Assembly (NCBI RefSeq): GCF_002835805.1
Contig: NZ_PISE01000003.1
Span: 1-64,000, forward strand
DNA: 64,000 nucleotides
From: Niallia nealsonii
GTDB taxonomy: Bacteria; Bacillota; Bacilli; Bacillales; Cytobacillaceae
Direction: 5' to 3'
Under the pieces are notes generated by a model. That model made no database searches, was not told where the DNA came from, and saw only the letters and a program-made list of their open reading frames with translations. Below are positions 36,579 to 45,485 of this stretch, one piece after another. The stretch's first letter is position 1, and the number at the start of each line of letters is the position of its first letter. The translations under genes were made by a program, and so were the position numbers.

Positions 36579-36905
36579 ATGAAAAATCGTTCGTTTCCTA
36601 TTTTAATTGCAGTCATTTTATTAATGGCGATTCTATTTCCGTCCCATAATATTGCCGTACAAAAACTGGACTATGAGAAATACGGCAATATTGCAATAGC
36701 TGTAGTGAAAGCAGATTATCCAAATGAAAAGGTAACAGATTATGAATATAAAGGAAGAAAAAAGGTTTCTGCAATGGAAGTGCAGGATACCTTTCAATTT
36801 TTAGTAAAAGAAAATGGCAAAGAGAAGATTGTATTGGTTACCATTAATCATAATATAAAAGACAATAAGTTCTTATCGTTAGTAGTACAAGAACAAAAAA
36901 GATAA
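36579..36905 (+). CDS. yhdC: DUF3889 family protein YhdC
   Basis: 108 residues: a signal peptide or anchor (about 5-25) and a DUF3889 domain (YEKYGNIAIAVVKADYP near residue 32, YKGRKKVSAMEVQDTFQF). ATG 36579 lies five bases after GGAGG; the upstream TTG 36567 overlaps it. Found in B. subtilis beside yhdB. Function unknown. Confidence 0.8.
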   Translation: MKNRSFPILIAVILLMAILFPSHNIAVQKLDYEKYGNIAIAVVKADYPNEKVTDYEYKGRKKVSAMEVQDTFQFLVKENGKEKIVLVTINHNIKDNKFLSLVVQEQKR

Positions 36906-36956
36906 GAGGACAAATAAAACCGCCAATAAAAATTTTGGTGGTTTGTTTGTCCTCTC
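36906..36956. terminator. large hairpin terminator
   Basis: GAGGACAAA...AAACCGCCAA pairs with TTGGTGGTTT...GTTTGTCCTC with few mismatches. It lies between the yhdC gene and the convergent ABC permease. Confidence 0.75.
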
Positions 36957-36991
36957 AGGCTGAAAATGTGTGTTTTTGACTTTGTACTCTA

Positions 36992-37972
36992 TTAATAAAT
37001 ATCTCTTTTTGTAAAAAATAAAAAGGAAATAATAAAGCCAATTGCCCCCCATATCGCAAGCACCGATAATGAAAAGGGAAGGGTCATTCCTTCAATAGGC
37101 GGGATATTCCCTTGCAGGTAATCTGTTAAACGCAAATTAACCATAAATAAGTATTTAGCAGCCTCCCAAGAGGAAGCAATGGAACTGATAATGGTTCCAG
37201 AGATCAAAAAGGCAAGCATAACACCCATTCCCGCTGCTGTACTTCTAATAAGAACAGATAACATAAATGATAAGGTTCCAACTACTACTGAAACAAACCA
37301 TGCAAGTCCACATACCATTAAAATATATTGCCATTGTGGGATAAGATGAACACCAACAGTATTTAATTCTCCATTTTTCACCATAAATCCAGTTAAAATT
37401 GGCGCCCCCCATCCACCATAGCCGAAGAATAGTCCAGAAATGACATATGCACATAAACTAAAAATAAATAAAATAAAGGAAACGGACAAAATCAGTGTAA
37501 TATATTTGCTCATTAGTATTTTCCAACGTTTGACTGGCCTTGTCAAAAGCAGCTTAATCGTACCGAGGCTTTTTTCTGATGAAACTAAATCGGATGCGAT
37601 TATCATGACCATTAATGGAAGCAAAAGCTGCATGGAATTATCTAAAAAAATTCGCAAAAAAGTAGGTGCGCCTGGATCTTGTGGATTTATATCATGATCT
37701 AAATAATATTGAGACTGGTCAATTCTTACCTTTAGCTGATTTCTCCATTCTTCTGATATTCCGCTTGAGCCAATTCTATTTTGCATATCGATAATTGATT
37801 GCTGCAAAGTGGTGCGCCAATCTGTGTCACCAAGTCTTTTTTTTACATTCTCCATTTCACGGTACTGAGCATATGTAAACATGGAAATCATCACTGCAAT
37901 AATCAAAGTGACAACAACTATTCGTTTGCTTTTTACTAGTTTAAGCATTTCGTTATAAACTAAATTATTCAA
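36992..37972 (-). CDS. ABC transporter permease (ABC-2 type)
   Basis: 326 residues with an N-terminal helix (about 17-35), an extracellular segment of about 75 residues and five further helices. It matches the ABC-2 permease layout (SSEKSLGTIKLLLTRPVKRWK near residue 130). It overlaps the end of its ATPase gene by 8 bases and forms an exporter with it. The substrate is unknown; similar pairs include BcrAB-like peptide-antibiotic exporters. Confidence 0.85.
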   Translation of the reverse strand: MNNLVYNEMLKLVKSKRIVVVTLIIAVMISMFTYAQYREMENVKKRLGDTDWRTTLQQSIIDMQNRIGSSGISEEWRNQLKVRIDQSQYYLDHDINPQDPGAPTFLRIFLDNSMQLLLPLMVMIIASDLVSSEKSLGTIKLLLTRPVKRWKILMSKYITLILSVSFILFIFSLCAYVISGLFFGYGGWGAPILTGFMVKNGELNTVGVHLIPQWQYILMVCGLAWFVSVVVGTLSFMLSVLIRSTAAGMGVMLAFLISGTIISSIASSWEAAKYLFMVNLRLTDYLQGNIPPIEGMTLPFSLSVLAIWGAIGFIISFLFFTKRDIY

Positions 37973-38876
37973 CAGAACTCCCTCCAGTCAGTTCAAGGAA
38001 GAGGTCTTCTAATGAAGGAATTTTTCGATTCATTTCTTTAATATCAATTCCTGCCTCAAACAATAGTTTACTCCAATTGGCTATGGCACCTTCTAAATAG
38101 GGAGTAACGATATATTCTTTATCTAGTTTTGCTGACGGCGCCGCTTTTTTTAGAATGGCGAACCCTTTATCAATGGGAGAGACTCTCCAAATCATCTTTT
38201 CCTGTTCTGTCAATAGGGTATGCACAGATTCGGTATGGATAATTTTCCCGTTTAAAATAATGGCAACACGATCACATAGATTTTGAATTTCACTTAATAA
38301 GTGGCTAGAAACTAATACACTTAATCCTTCCTGTTCTGCCAAATACCGAATAAATTTCCTCATTTCTCGAATGCCTGCAGGATCTAAACCATTTGTTGGC
38401 TCATCGAGTATTAATACTTTTGGTTTGTTTAAAAGGGCTTGTCCTATCCCTAGCCTTTGCCGCATACCTAAAGAATAGGTTTTGACTTTATCATGGATAC
38501 GATTGTTTAGCCCAACTAGATTAACAACTTCTTGAATGCGTTGATCATCCACATTATCGAGCATTCTCGCAAAAAACTTCAAATTTTCCCATCCAGTTAA
38601 ATATGGGTAAAGTTCTGGATTTTCCACAATGCAGCCTAGCCGTTCCATTGCTTTTGGAAAATTCTTTTGAATATTATATCCGCAAATATGAATCGTTCCT
38701 GAAGTAGGTTTAATCAGTCCTACGAGCATGCGAATAGTAGTTGTTTTTCCAGCTCCATTTGGACCGAGAAAGCCAAATACTTCTCCCGTTTTTAATTCAA
38801 AACTAATATTTTTAATGATTTTTCTTTTGCCAATTTTTTTATGCAAATGTTTAACAGCTAAAGTAATTTCGCTCAT
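37965..38876 (-). CDS. ABC transporter ATP-binding protein (BcrA-like)
   Basis: 303 residues. Walker A GPNGAGKTT, signature YSLGMRQRLGIGQAL, Walker B VLILDEPTNGLDP and the H-loop SSHLL are intact. A C-terminal extension of about 80 residues is typical of the BcrA/NatA group. ATG 38876 follows GGGAGGTCG. It overlaps the end of the lipase gene (ATGA) and the start of the permease gene, so all three are one operon. Confidence 0.9.
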   Translation of the reverse strand: MSEITLAVKHLHKKIGKRKIIKNISFELKTGEVFGFLGPNGAGKTTTIRMLVGLIKPTSGTIHICGYNIQKNFPKAMERLGCIVENPELYPYLTGWENLKFFARMLDNVDDQRIQEVVNLVGLNNRIHDKVKTYSLGMRQRLGIGQALLNKPKVLILDEPTNGLDPAGIREMRKFIRYLAEQEGLSVLVSSHLLSEIQNLCDRVAIILNGKIIHTESVHTLLTEQEKMIWRVSPIDKGFAILKKAAPSAKLDKEYIVTPYLEGAIANWSKLLFEAGIDIKEMNRKIPSLEDLFLELTGGSSVE

Positions 38877-39670
38877 TTTGTTTCGACCTCCCAAGATATT
38901 AGGGCCGCAACCCTTTCAGCCATCAATCGATATCCTTTGGCATTTGGATGAAAATGATCAGAATAAAGGAAAGACTGAATATTTTGCTGGAAAATATCAT
39001 ATGTCGGAACATATATTACATTAGCAAAGGCCGCACAAATTTCAGCCGTTTCATTATTCCAATTTCGGACAATTCCTGATGTAATGCTGCTATTTTCTAA
39101 ATCATTAAAAGGATTATATAGTCCGATTAAATAAATAGGAGCATCTTTATTCACAGAGCGAAGGGTGGAAAGCATCGACTTTAAGTTAGCCGTATAAGAA
39201 CGACTAAGTGCAGAAATTGCCTGTTTGTTATAATGTTTCAGTGTTTCCCCACCTTGAAATAAATCGTTTCCACCAATAGTAATAAAGAGAATATCTGCAT
39301 GGTTAGCTTTCCTTTTTATTTCTGTTTCCTTTATTTGTTTTGCTAATTGTGCAGAAGTGAGCCCTTTGATTCCATAATTAGAAAGAGTAATTTTCTGATT
39401 TGATTCTTTTTCAATGCTTTCTTTTAAATAGCCAACATAGCCTTTGCCTGTATCATCACCAGTTCCTCTCGTTAAGGAGTCACCAAGTGCAAGCAATTGT
39501 ATTCCATCTTTTTTATTAATAGATGAATTATCAATGGAGAGCGCTTCTTTTGGCTCCTGATTACTAGTTGTTGAGGAATAGTCCACCAAAACCCATCCTA
39601 AGCCTATAATCCAAGTAAAACAAAAAAGAATGGAAAATAGCAAAATAAAAATAGTTCCATATTTTTTCAT
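38873..39670 (-). CDS. SGNH/GDSL family lipase/esterase
   Basis: 266 residues with an N-terminal membrane anchor (about 5-30). Block I ALGDSLTRGTGD supplies the nucleophile Ser, block III GGNDLF the oxyanion Asn, and block V DHFHPNAKGYRLM the Asp-His pair. It resembles B. subtilis YpmR. ATG 39670 is chosen because AGGGAGG lies within the longer frame. First gene of an operon with an ABC exporter, an uncommon pairing. Confidence 0.88.
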   Translation of the reverse strand: MKKYGTIFILLFSILFCFTWIIGLGWVLVDYSSTTSNQEPKEALSIDNSSINKKDGIQLLALGDSLTRGTGDDTGKGYVGYLKESIEKESNQKITLSNYGIKGLTSAQLAKQIKETEIKRKANHADILFITIGGNDLFQGGETLKHYNKQAISALSRSYTANLKSMLSTLRSVNKDAPIYLIGLYNPFNDLENSSITSGIVRNWNNETAEICAAFANVIYVPTYDIFQQNIQSFLYSDHFHPNAKGYRLMAERVAALISWEVETK

Positions 39671-39826
39671 TGTTGTCCTCCCTAATACAAAAATCATAGA
39701 CGAATATAAAAAGAAGTAAACTCCTATTCATAAATATAGCTCTTCTAAAAATTAATTAACAGCAAGTGTTATCAATATACCCAAAAAAAGGGAGAGAACT
39801 AGCATATAAATTAATGGTTAATAAGC

Positions 39827-39858
39827 AAAAAAGTGCAGAAGATTTTTCCCGCACTTTA
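39827..39858 (-). terminator. terminator of the second YitT gene
   Basis: AAAGTGCGGG...GCACTTT hairpin followed on the minus strand by TTTTTTG. Confidence 0.65.
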
Positions 39859-39935
39859 TCTTAATGAAGAAAAATATATCTAAATTATTATAATGAAAAT
39901 ACAGATTAGGACCGTTTCTTTTAATATATGTAGCA

Positions 39936-40838
39936 TTAATGAATATCTTTTTTCTTAAATCTTCCTCCTCGAACTTCTGCTATATTGGCAACCGCTAAAA
40001 AAGCTGCCGGATCCAATTCCTCTACAATCGTTTTTAATTTGGCTTCCTCTAGTCTATTTATTACACAAAAGATCACTTTTTTATTATCTCCTGTGTAGGC
40101 GCCTTCGCCTTTTAGATACGTAACACCACGTCCTAATCTGGCAATAATGGTTTCCCCAATAATATCGGAATTATCGCTTATAATCCAAACAGATTTTGAT
40201 TCATCAAGACCAGCGATAACGATATCAATTACTTTAAATGCAATAAAATAAGCAATAAGAGAATACATGGCGCGATTCCATGAAAAAACAAACCCTGCAC
40301 AGATAAAAATAAATACATTAAAAAACATAATGATTTCACCAACAGAAAAAGGGAGCTTTTTACTGAAAAGCAGTGCGAGGATTTCTGTACCGTCTAATGA
40401 GCCTCCAAAACGAAGAACAATGCCTACACCAAATCCAAGAATGATTCCGCCAAAGACGGTAGCGAGAAGTAAATCATTTGTAAAAACAGGAACGTCATGA
40501 AGCATAATGGTTGTAATAGAAAGGACCGATATTCCTAAAAGAGTGGAAAATGCAAAAGTTTTTCCTATTTGCTTGTAGCCAATATAAAAAAAAGGAATGT
40601 TTAATAAGAAGATAAAATAGCCTAGTTTGAAATGCAGCAAGTGGGATAAGATAATGGAGATGCCTACAATGCCTCCATCTAATATTTGGTTTGGAACAAG
40701 AAATTCTTCAATGCCTACTCCCATTAATATACTGCCGACAATAATAAAAAAAGCCCTTTGCGCCAATATCTTTTTTGGCAATACTTTGTGCTGCGGTTTG
40801 TTCTCTATAAGTTGATTATCTAAACTTGGTGTTTCCAT
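39936..40838 (-). CDS. YitT family protein with DUF2179 domain
   Basis: 300 residues: about six hydrophobic helices with VPNQILDGGIVGISIIL and LRFGGSLDGTEILALL, then a cytosolic DUF2179 domain (about 215-298) with GRGVTYLKGEGAYTGDNKK. It is the full-length relative of the short YitT protein at 24436. Function is not established. ATG 40838 follows GAGGGGG, which lies inside the longest frame. Confidence 0.88.
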   Translation of the reverse strand: METPSLDNQLIENKPQHKVLPKKILAQRAFFIIVGSILMGVGIEEFLVPNQILDGGIVGISIILSHLLHFKLGYFIFLLNIPFFYIGYKQIGKTFAFSTLLGISVLSITTIMLHDVPVFTNDLLLATVFGGIILGFGVGIVLRFGGSLDGTEILALLFSKKLPFSVGEIIMFFNVFIFICAGFVFSWNRAMYSLIAYFIAFKVIDIVIAGLDESKSVWIISDNSDIIGETIIARLGRGVTYLKGEGAYTGDNKKVIFCVINRLEEAKLKTIVEELDPAAFLAVANIAEVRGGRFKKKDIH

Positions 40839-41019
40839 TTTATTCCCCCTCATTATTTGTTTTGTCAGATGTTATTGATACATAATGTTTTTGATTTGGT
40901 AAAGCAATGCTTTAAAAAGTATTGTCTGCTTCTGTTGCGCACATTAAAAAATTGGAATAATTCGTTTTCATGCAATAAGGTATCCTTGATATTTTAGTAG
41001 AAGGAGGAGTAAATATTAC

Positions 41020-41112
41020 ATGAAAAATTTAGCAGGAAATAGATTAATTAAAAAACGAATGAAAACAGGAAGACGGCAAAATATTGCCACTTTTGAAGCA
41101 TTGGTTGATTAG
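41020..41112 (+). CDS. possible small basic protein
   Basis: A 30-residue frame (starts MKNLAGNRLIKKRMK, ends FEALVD) preceded by the strong site AAGGAGGAG nine bases upstream and followed by an 8-bp hairpin (41116-41136). It stands alone in a 429-base gap. It could be a real small protein or the start of a decayed gene. No family recognised. Confidence 0.4.
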   Translation: MKNLAGNRLIKKRMKTGRRQNIATFEALVD

Positions 41113-41209
41113 GAGATGTTAAATTAATTTTAACATACGGTAAAAAGATTACCTATTTATTTGTTTGAAAATTCAATATATGTTATTTTGATCCTGCTAT
41201 TGCAGATAA

Positions 41210-41253
41210 ATGGATAGAGAGAGCTTTTTGTATTAAAAGCTCTCTCTATCCAT
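41210..41253. terminator. 19-bp perfect hairpin downstream of corA
   Basis: The arms 41210-41228 and 41235-41253 are exact reverse complements (ATGGATAGAGAGAGCTTTT). The T tail is weak on both strands, so its efficiency as a terminator is uncertain. Confidence 0.65.
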
Positions 41254-41267
41254 TTGTAGTTTCCATC

Positions 41268-42224
41268 TTATTTAAACCATCCTTTCTTTTTAAACCATAA
41301 AAACATAGAAAGAACAACGACAAGCATGACACCAAGCAAAATAAAATAGCCATATCGTAAATGGAGTTCTGGCATATAAAGAAAGTTCATTCCATATAAG
41401 CCCGCAAGAAAACTAAGTGGCATAAAGATGGTAGTAATTACAGTCAAGATTTGCATAATGCGATTAGAATGGTGGGAATTATAAGATAAATAACTATCTC
41501 TAATATCAGTAGTTATTTCACGGTTGGATTCAATCAATTCAGTAAGCTTTAATAGATGATCATATATGTCAGAATAATATTCCCGTTTATTCCAAACAGC
41601 TGTAAGCTTATTTGTGTTAATTAACTGATAGAGCAAATCCCTCATTGGAATAACGGTATGCCTAATCGATAATAAATGATGTCTTGTTGCGAATAAATCA
41701 TCTAGAAGTACTTCCATTGTTTTATTTTGAGGATTTTCATCAATTTCTGCTAAAAAATCTTCAATTTTATAGACAATGGGAAAGTAATGATCGACAAGTT
41801 GGTCTAATAATTGATAAAGGACAGTATATTGGGTCCAGTTTATTATCTTTTTTTCTTTTTCTAGTTTTTCTTTGACAAGTTGTACCTCTGTAGAGAAACG
41901 ATGATGAAAAGAGACAATAAAGTTGCTGCCGAGAAATAAATTTAATTCTTCTTTTTTAAACGTTTTAGAATCTAGACTATGTGTAACAAAAAAAGTATAT
42001 TCTTCAAAATAATCTATTTTAGGTCTTTGGAGATTATGTAAACAATCTTCAATAGACAAAGGATGAAAATTTAAAGGTGTCGTTAAATAGAGTATTTCCT
42101 TTTCTGTTGGCTGATCAAAATCAATCCAATACCATAAGTAGTGGCTTTGATTTTGAAACAACTCTTCCAGTGATATATTTGTTACTACATTATTTTCATT
42201 TGTAACACCTATAATATGGATCAT
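41268..42224 (-). CDS. corA: CorA family magnesium transporter
   Basis: 318-residue divalent-cation channel. A large cytosolic N-terminal domain is followed by two C-terminal membrane helices with the signature GMN in AGLYGMNFLYMPEL (about residues 279-292). A basic tail WFKKKGWFK ends the protein. It imports Mg2+, possibly Co2+ or Ni2+. Monocistronic. Confidence 0.92.
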   Translation of the reverse strand: MIHIIGVTNENNVVTNISLEELFQNQSHYLWYWIDFDQPTEKEILYLTTPLNFHPLSIEDCLHNLQRPKIDYFEEYTFFVTHSLDSKTFKKEELNLFLGSNFIVSFHHRFSTEVQLVKEKLEKEKKIINWTQYTVLYQLLDQLVDHYFPIVYKIEDFLAEIDENPQNKTMEVLLDDLFATRHHLLSIRHTVIPMRDLLYQLINTNKLTAVWNKREYYSDIYDHLLKLTELIESNREITTDIRDSYLSYNSHHSNRIMQILTVITTIFMPLSFLAGLYGMNFLYMPELHLRYGYFILLGVMLVVVLSMFLWFKKKGWFK

Positions 42225-42320
42225 AGTAGTAACTCCTTTATAAAAATAAATGTGTATTATAAATGTATACTAAAAGTTCCCTAAAAGGAAAAAGATTATA
42301 CTTGTTAAATGGTTTAAAGG

Positions 42321-42349
42321 TTGACTAATTAAGAAATTAGTTATACTAT
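42321..42349 (+). promoter_or_regulatory. SigA promoter with operator-like palindrome
   Basis: TTGACT (42321-42326) and TACTAT (42344-42349) with a 17-base spacer. The perfect inverted repeat ACTAATT-aaga-AATTAGT (42324-42341) overlaps the -35 and fills the spacer, where a repressor would block polymerase. Confidence 0.6.
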
Positions 42350-42395
42350 TCTATTTACAAGTTACAAAAAGTAAGTGGATATTAGGAGGCAGGTT

Positions 42396-43022
42396 ATGAC
42401 GACAACCATTACTAGCACTGATTTTTTTCAAGTTTTAAAAGAGCGCAGAGCAGTCAAAGTATATGATGAAAGCTATAAATTAACAAAAGCAGAGATAGAA
42501 GAGCTTTTAACTCTTGCAGGAAGAGCTCCTTCTGCTTGGAATTTGCAACAATGGAATTTTGTTGTTTTTCACGGAGAAGAGGCACAGCAAAGATTATTGC
42601 CAATTGCTTTTAATCAAGCACAAATTGCTCAATCCTCTGCTGTTATTGCTATTTTAGGCGATTTAGAGGCAAATAAAAATGCAGAACAAATTTTTGCTGA
42701 AGATATCGAAAAAGGCAGACTGACAGAAGAAATCGGAGAAATCATCAAAGGGCAAATTAATGGAGCTTACGAAAATCCGGATTATCCTAGAGATGCAGCA
42801 AACAGCAATGCTTCACTAGCTGCCATGCAATTAATGATAGCGGCTAAAGGGGCAGGATTAGATACTTGTGCTATTGGTGGTTTTAATCGTGCTGCTTTTG
42901 TAAAAGAGTTTCAAATTTCTGAGCGCTATTTGCCAATTATGCTCATTACAATTGGAAAAGCTGCAGCTCCTGGGCGTGAAACGGATCGTCTTCCATTAGA
43001 TCAAGTTACTACATGGATTTAA
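42396..43022 (+). CDS. nitroreductase family protein
   Basis: 208 residues of the FMN-dependent nitroreductase fold: LKERRAVKVYDES at the FMN phosphate site, GRAPSAWNLQQWNFVV, SLAAMQLMIAAKGAGLDTCAIGGF. Similar Bacillus proteins (YodC/YdgI group) reduce quinones or nitro compounds. ATG 42396 follows TAGGAGGC. A palindromic operator overlaps its promoter. Confidence 0.88.
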   Translation: MTTTITSTDFFQVLKERRAVKVYDESYKLTKAEIEELLTLAGRAPSAWNLQQWNFVVFHGEEAQQRLLPIAFNQAQIAQSSAVIAILGDLEANKNAEQIFAEDIEKGRLTEEIGEIIKGQINGAYENPDYPRDAANSNASLAAMQLMIAAKGAGLDTCAIGGFNRAAFVKEFQISERYLPIMLITIGKAAAPGRETDRLPLDQVTTWI

Positions 43023-43072
43023 TAAAAGACTTTGCTAAAGAATGGTAATGATTTTTTATTCATTTAGCATCT

Positions 43073-43112
43073 AAAAGCAAATCAGATTTTTATTCTGATT
43101 TGCTTTTTTTTA
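43073..43112 (+). terminator. terminator after the nitroreductase gene
   Basis: AAAAGCAAATCAGA and TCTGATTTGCTTTT form a 14-bp stem followed by a T run. Confidence 0.88.
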
Positions 43113-43122
43113 TTTTAGAAAA

Positions 43123-43190
43123 GACTGTGTTAAATTCTATTGTTGATTTTGTTACTATATGGATTGGAGCAGAAGACGGCTCTATTCCCT
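43123..43190 (+). repeat. fragment of the MITE-like family
   Basis: GACTGTGTTAAA, TTGTTGATTTTG and GGATTGGAGCAGAAGACGG recall one end and the core of the element at 61429-61630. No second end or target duplication was found, so it is probably truncated. Confidence 0.35.
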
Positions 43191-43253
43191 GATTACAAGT
43201 TTTATATCAGATGGTTTTTATAGGAATGGCACATTTGCTTGAATTCAACATGA

Positions 43254-43280
43254 TTGTCTAGCGGTAATTTTTGCTATAAT
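43254..43280 (+). promoter_or_regulatory. possible promoter of the response regulator
   Basis: TATAAT at 43275-43280 with TTGTCT 15 bases upstream; the spacer is short. Confidence 0.4.
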
Positions 43281-43335
43281 ATAAGTAACAAAAATAGTCA
43301 GTAGTGGAATGGATAAATTGGTGAGGATGGATAAA

Positions 43336-44037
43336 ATGAAGATACTTGTTATAGAAGATAATGAAAGTGTATGTTCTATGCTTGAAATGTTTTTTTTAAA
43401 AGAAAACTATGAGGGGAAATTTATTCATAATGGAAAAGAAGCATTAGATTTTTTTATGGAAAATCAAAATTGGGATATTATTATTGTAGATTGGATGCTT
43501 CCAGGAATGGAGGGTGTCACTATATGCCGAAAAATCAGGGAAGTTAGTACAGTCCCTATTATTATGCTAACGGCAAAAGACAGCGACTCAGACCAAGTGT
43601 TGGGACTAGAAATGGGAGCAGACGATTATGTGACAAAACCATTTAGCCCATTAACGTTAATGGCAAGAATTAAGGCGGTTACGCGGCGTTATCAAAAAGA
43701 TGTTTCTGTTAAGCAAGAACAAAGCTATTTAGCAAGTGAACATTTTAAAATTAGCAAAGAAACAAGAGAAGTAATATATAACGGAAAAGTTCTTTCTAAT
43801 TTGACTCCAAAAGAATTTGACCTTCTTTATTATCTTATCAGCAATCCTAGACAAGTATTTACAAGGGAACAACTTCTTGATAGGGTCTGGGGATATCAAT
43901 TTTATGGAGATGAAAGAACCGTAGATGTTCATATTAAAAGGTTAAGAAATAAAATTGGAACAAAAGAGCAGCCCTTTATCCATACTATATGGGGTGTGGG
44001 ATATAAATTTGATGAAACAAATGATCACTTAGAGTGA
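43336..44037 (+). CDS. OmpR/PhoB family response regulator (orphan)
   Basis: 233 residues: REC domain with phosphoacceptor Asp in IIIVDWMLPGMEG, conserved Lys in YVTKPFSP, and a winged-helix DNA-binding domain (about 130-230) with LTPKEFDLLYYLISNP and ERTVDVHIKRLRNKIG. No histidine kinase lies beside it; the next gene is on the other strand. Three in-frame ATG codons occur; 43336 is best placed after GGTGAGG. Confidence 0.9.
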   Translation: MKILVIEDNESVCSMLEMFFLKENYEGKFIHNGKEALDFFMENQNWDIIIVDWMLPGMEGVTICRKIREVSTVPIIMLTAKDSDSDQVLGLEMGADDYVTKPFSPLTLMARIKAVTRRYQKDVSVKQEQSYLASEHFKISKETREVIYNGKVLSNLTPKEFDLLYYLISNPRQVFTREQLLDRVWGYQFYGDERTVDVHIKRLRNKIGTKEQPFIHTIWGVGYKFDETNDHLE

Positions 44038-44040
44038 AAA

Positions 44041-44086
44041 AAAGGAAGCAAAATACTTGATAGCAAGTATTTTGCTTCCTTTTTTA
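44041..44086. terminator. bidirectional terminator
   Basis: A perfect 19-bp stem (44041-44059 with 44064-44082) with a 4-base loop, A run before and T run after. It separates the response regulator from the convergent CNNM gene. Confidence 0.9.
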
Positions 44087-44102
44087 TTTAGTGCCGGATT
44101 TC

Positions 44103-45485
44103 CTAGGAGACAATCTCGGCATTTGTTGGTGCAGATATAGCAGTATTGTTAACTTCTAGCTCGCCAACAGATTCTATGTTCCTATTTATTTCAGGAATTC
44201 TTTGCACTTCAATATATTTAACATGGTGTTCTTCCATTTCTAATATTTTAAAAGTAAAGGATTCAAACATAAGGGTGTCGCCTTCAGCAGCCTCATATTT
44301 TGAGGTTAAAATCCATCCCCCTAATGTATCGATGTCTTCATCATGTAAATCAATTCCTAATAATCCACTTACTTCAGTAAGCAATACTTTTGCATCAATA
44401 ATATAATGATCTTCTTTGACCTTTTGAACACTTGGAATTTCGTCTACATCAAATTCATCGCGGATATCACCGACAATTTCTTCAATGATATCTTCAACGG
44501 TTACCAGACCAGATGTGCCACCATACTCATCCATTAGAATAGCCATATGAATTCGTTCTTTTTGCATTTTTACAAGCAAATCTTGAATAGGGAAAGTTTC
44601 AATAACCCTAATTACTGGTCTTATATAGGGCTCAAGTGTTTTCTCGTGCAAGTCATTTGTGCGAAGGAGTTCGGCCATGATTTCTTTTACATTAATCATA
44701 CCAATGATATGGTCTTTATCTCCATCCGTTATAGGATATCTTGTGAATTGTTCTTTATAGATTAATTCCAATAAATTTTCCAATGTACTTGCTTGTTCGA
44801 GAGAAATAATTTCAGTGCGCGGCACCATAATTTCTTTGGCAATTCGATTATCAAATTCAAAAATTTTGTTTACATACTTAAACTCAGATTGATTAATTTC
44901 TCCACTTTTGTAACTCTCAGAAAAAATAATTCGAAGCTCTTCTTCAGAATGAGCGAGTTCATGTTCGGAAACAGGCTTAAATCCAAAAAAACCTATAATA
45001 ACTCTTGCTGAATTATTTAATAGCCAAATAAATGGATATAAAATTTTATAAAAAATAATTAAAGGGCGAGCAGTAATTAATGTGATAAGCTCTGCCTTTT
45101 GTATAGCCATTGTTTTTGGCGCCAGTTCCCCAACTACCACTTGCAAAAAAGTGATAATGGCAAAAGCTAGTGAAAATGATAGGATTTTTATAGCTGTTTC
45201 TGGTACATAAATCAATTTTAGTAAAGGACTAATAAAGTGTTGGATTGTTTCTTCACCAAACCACCCAATTCCAAGGGCAGTTATCGTGATACCCAATTGA
45301 CATGCAGATAAGTATTCATCAAGATTCATAATGACTTTTTTTGCTGCAATTGCACTTTTGTTTCCTTGTTCAATTAACTGATCAATTTTTGAACTGCGAA
45401 CTCTAATAATAGCAAACTCTGAAGCTACAAAAAATGCAGTGCAAGCAATCAAAATGGCTATAAAAACCAAGTTAAATATGTCCAA
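44103..45485 (-). CDS. CNNM/CorC-type membrane protein (hemolysin C family), copy 1
   Basis: 460 residues: a DUF21 membrane domain (about 1-190, four helices, LSACQLGITITALGIGW), two CBS domains (about 215-340, MVPRTEIISLEQ) and a C-terminal CorC_HlyC domain (about 350-435, LGGWILTSKYEAAEGD). Related proteins export or sense Mg2+. Start TTG 45485 after GATGAGGA. A second homologue lies just upstream on the same strand. Confidence 0.9.
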   Translation of the reverse strand: MDIFNLVFIAILIACTAFFVASEFAIIRVRSSKIDQLIEQGNKSAIAAKKVIMNLDEYLSACQLGITITALGIGWFGEETIQHFISPLLKLIYVPETAIKILSFSLAFAIITFLQVVVGELAPKTMAIQKAELITLITARPLIIFYKILYPFIWLLNNSARVIIGFFGFKPVSEHELAHSEEELRIIFSESYKSGEINQSEFKYVNKIFEFDNRIAKEIMVPRTEIISLEQASTLENLLELIYKEQFTRYPITDGDKDHIIGMINVKEIMAELLRTNDLHEKTLEPYIRPVIRVIETFPIQDLLVKMQKERIHMAILMDEYGGTSGLVTVEDIIEEIVGDIRDEFDVDEIPSVQKVKEDHYIIDAKVLLTEVSGLLGIDLHDEDIDTLGGWILTSKYEAAEGDTLMFESFTFKILEMEEHHVKYIEVQRIPEINRNIESVGELEVNNTAISAPTNAEIVS

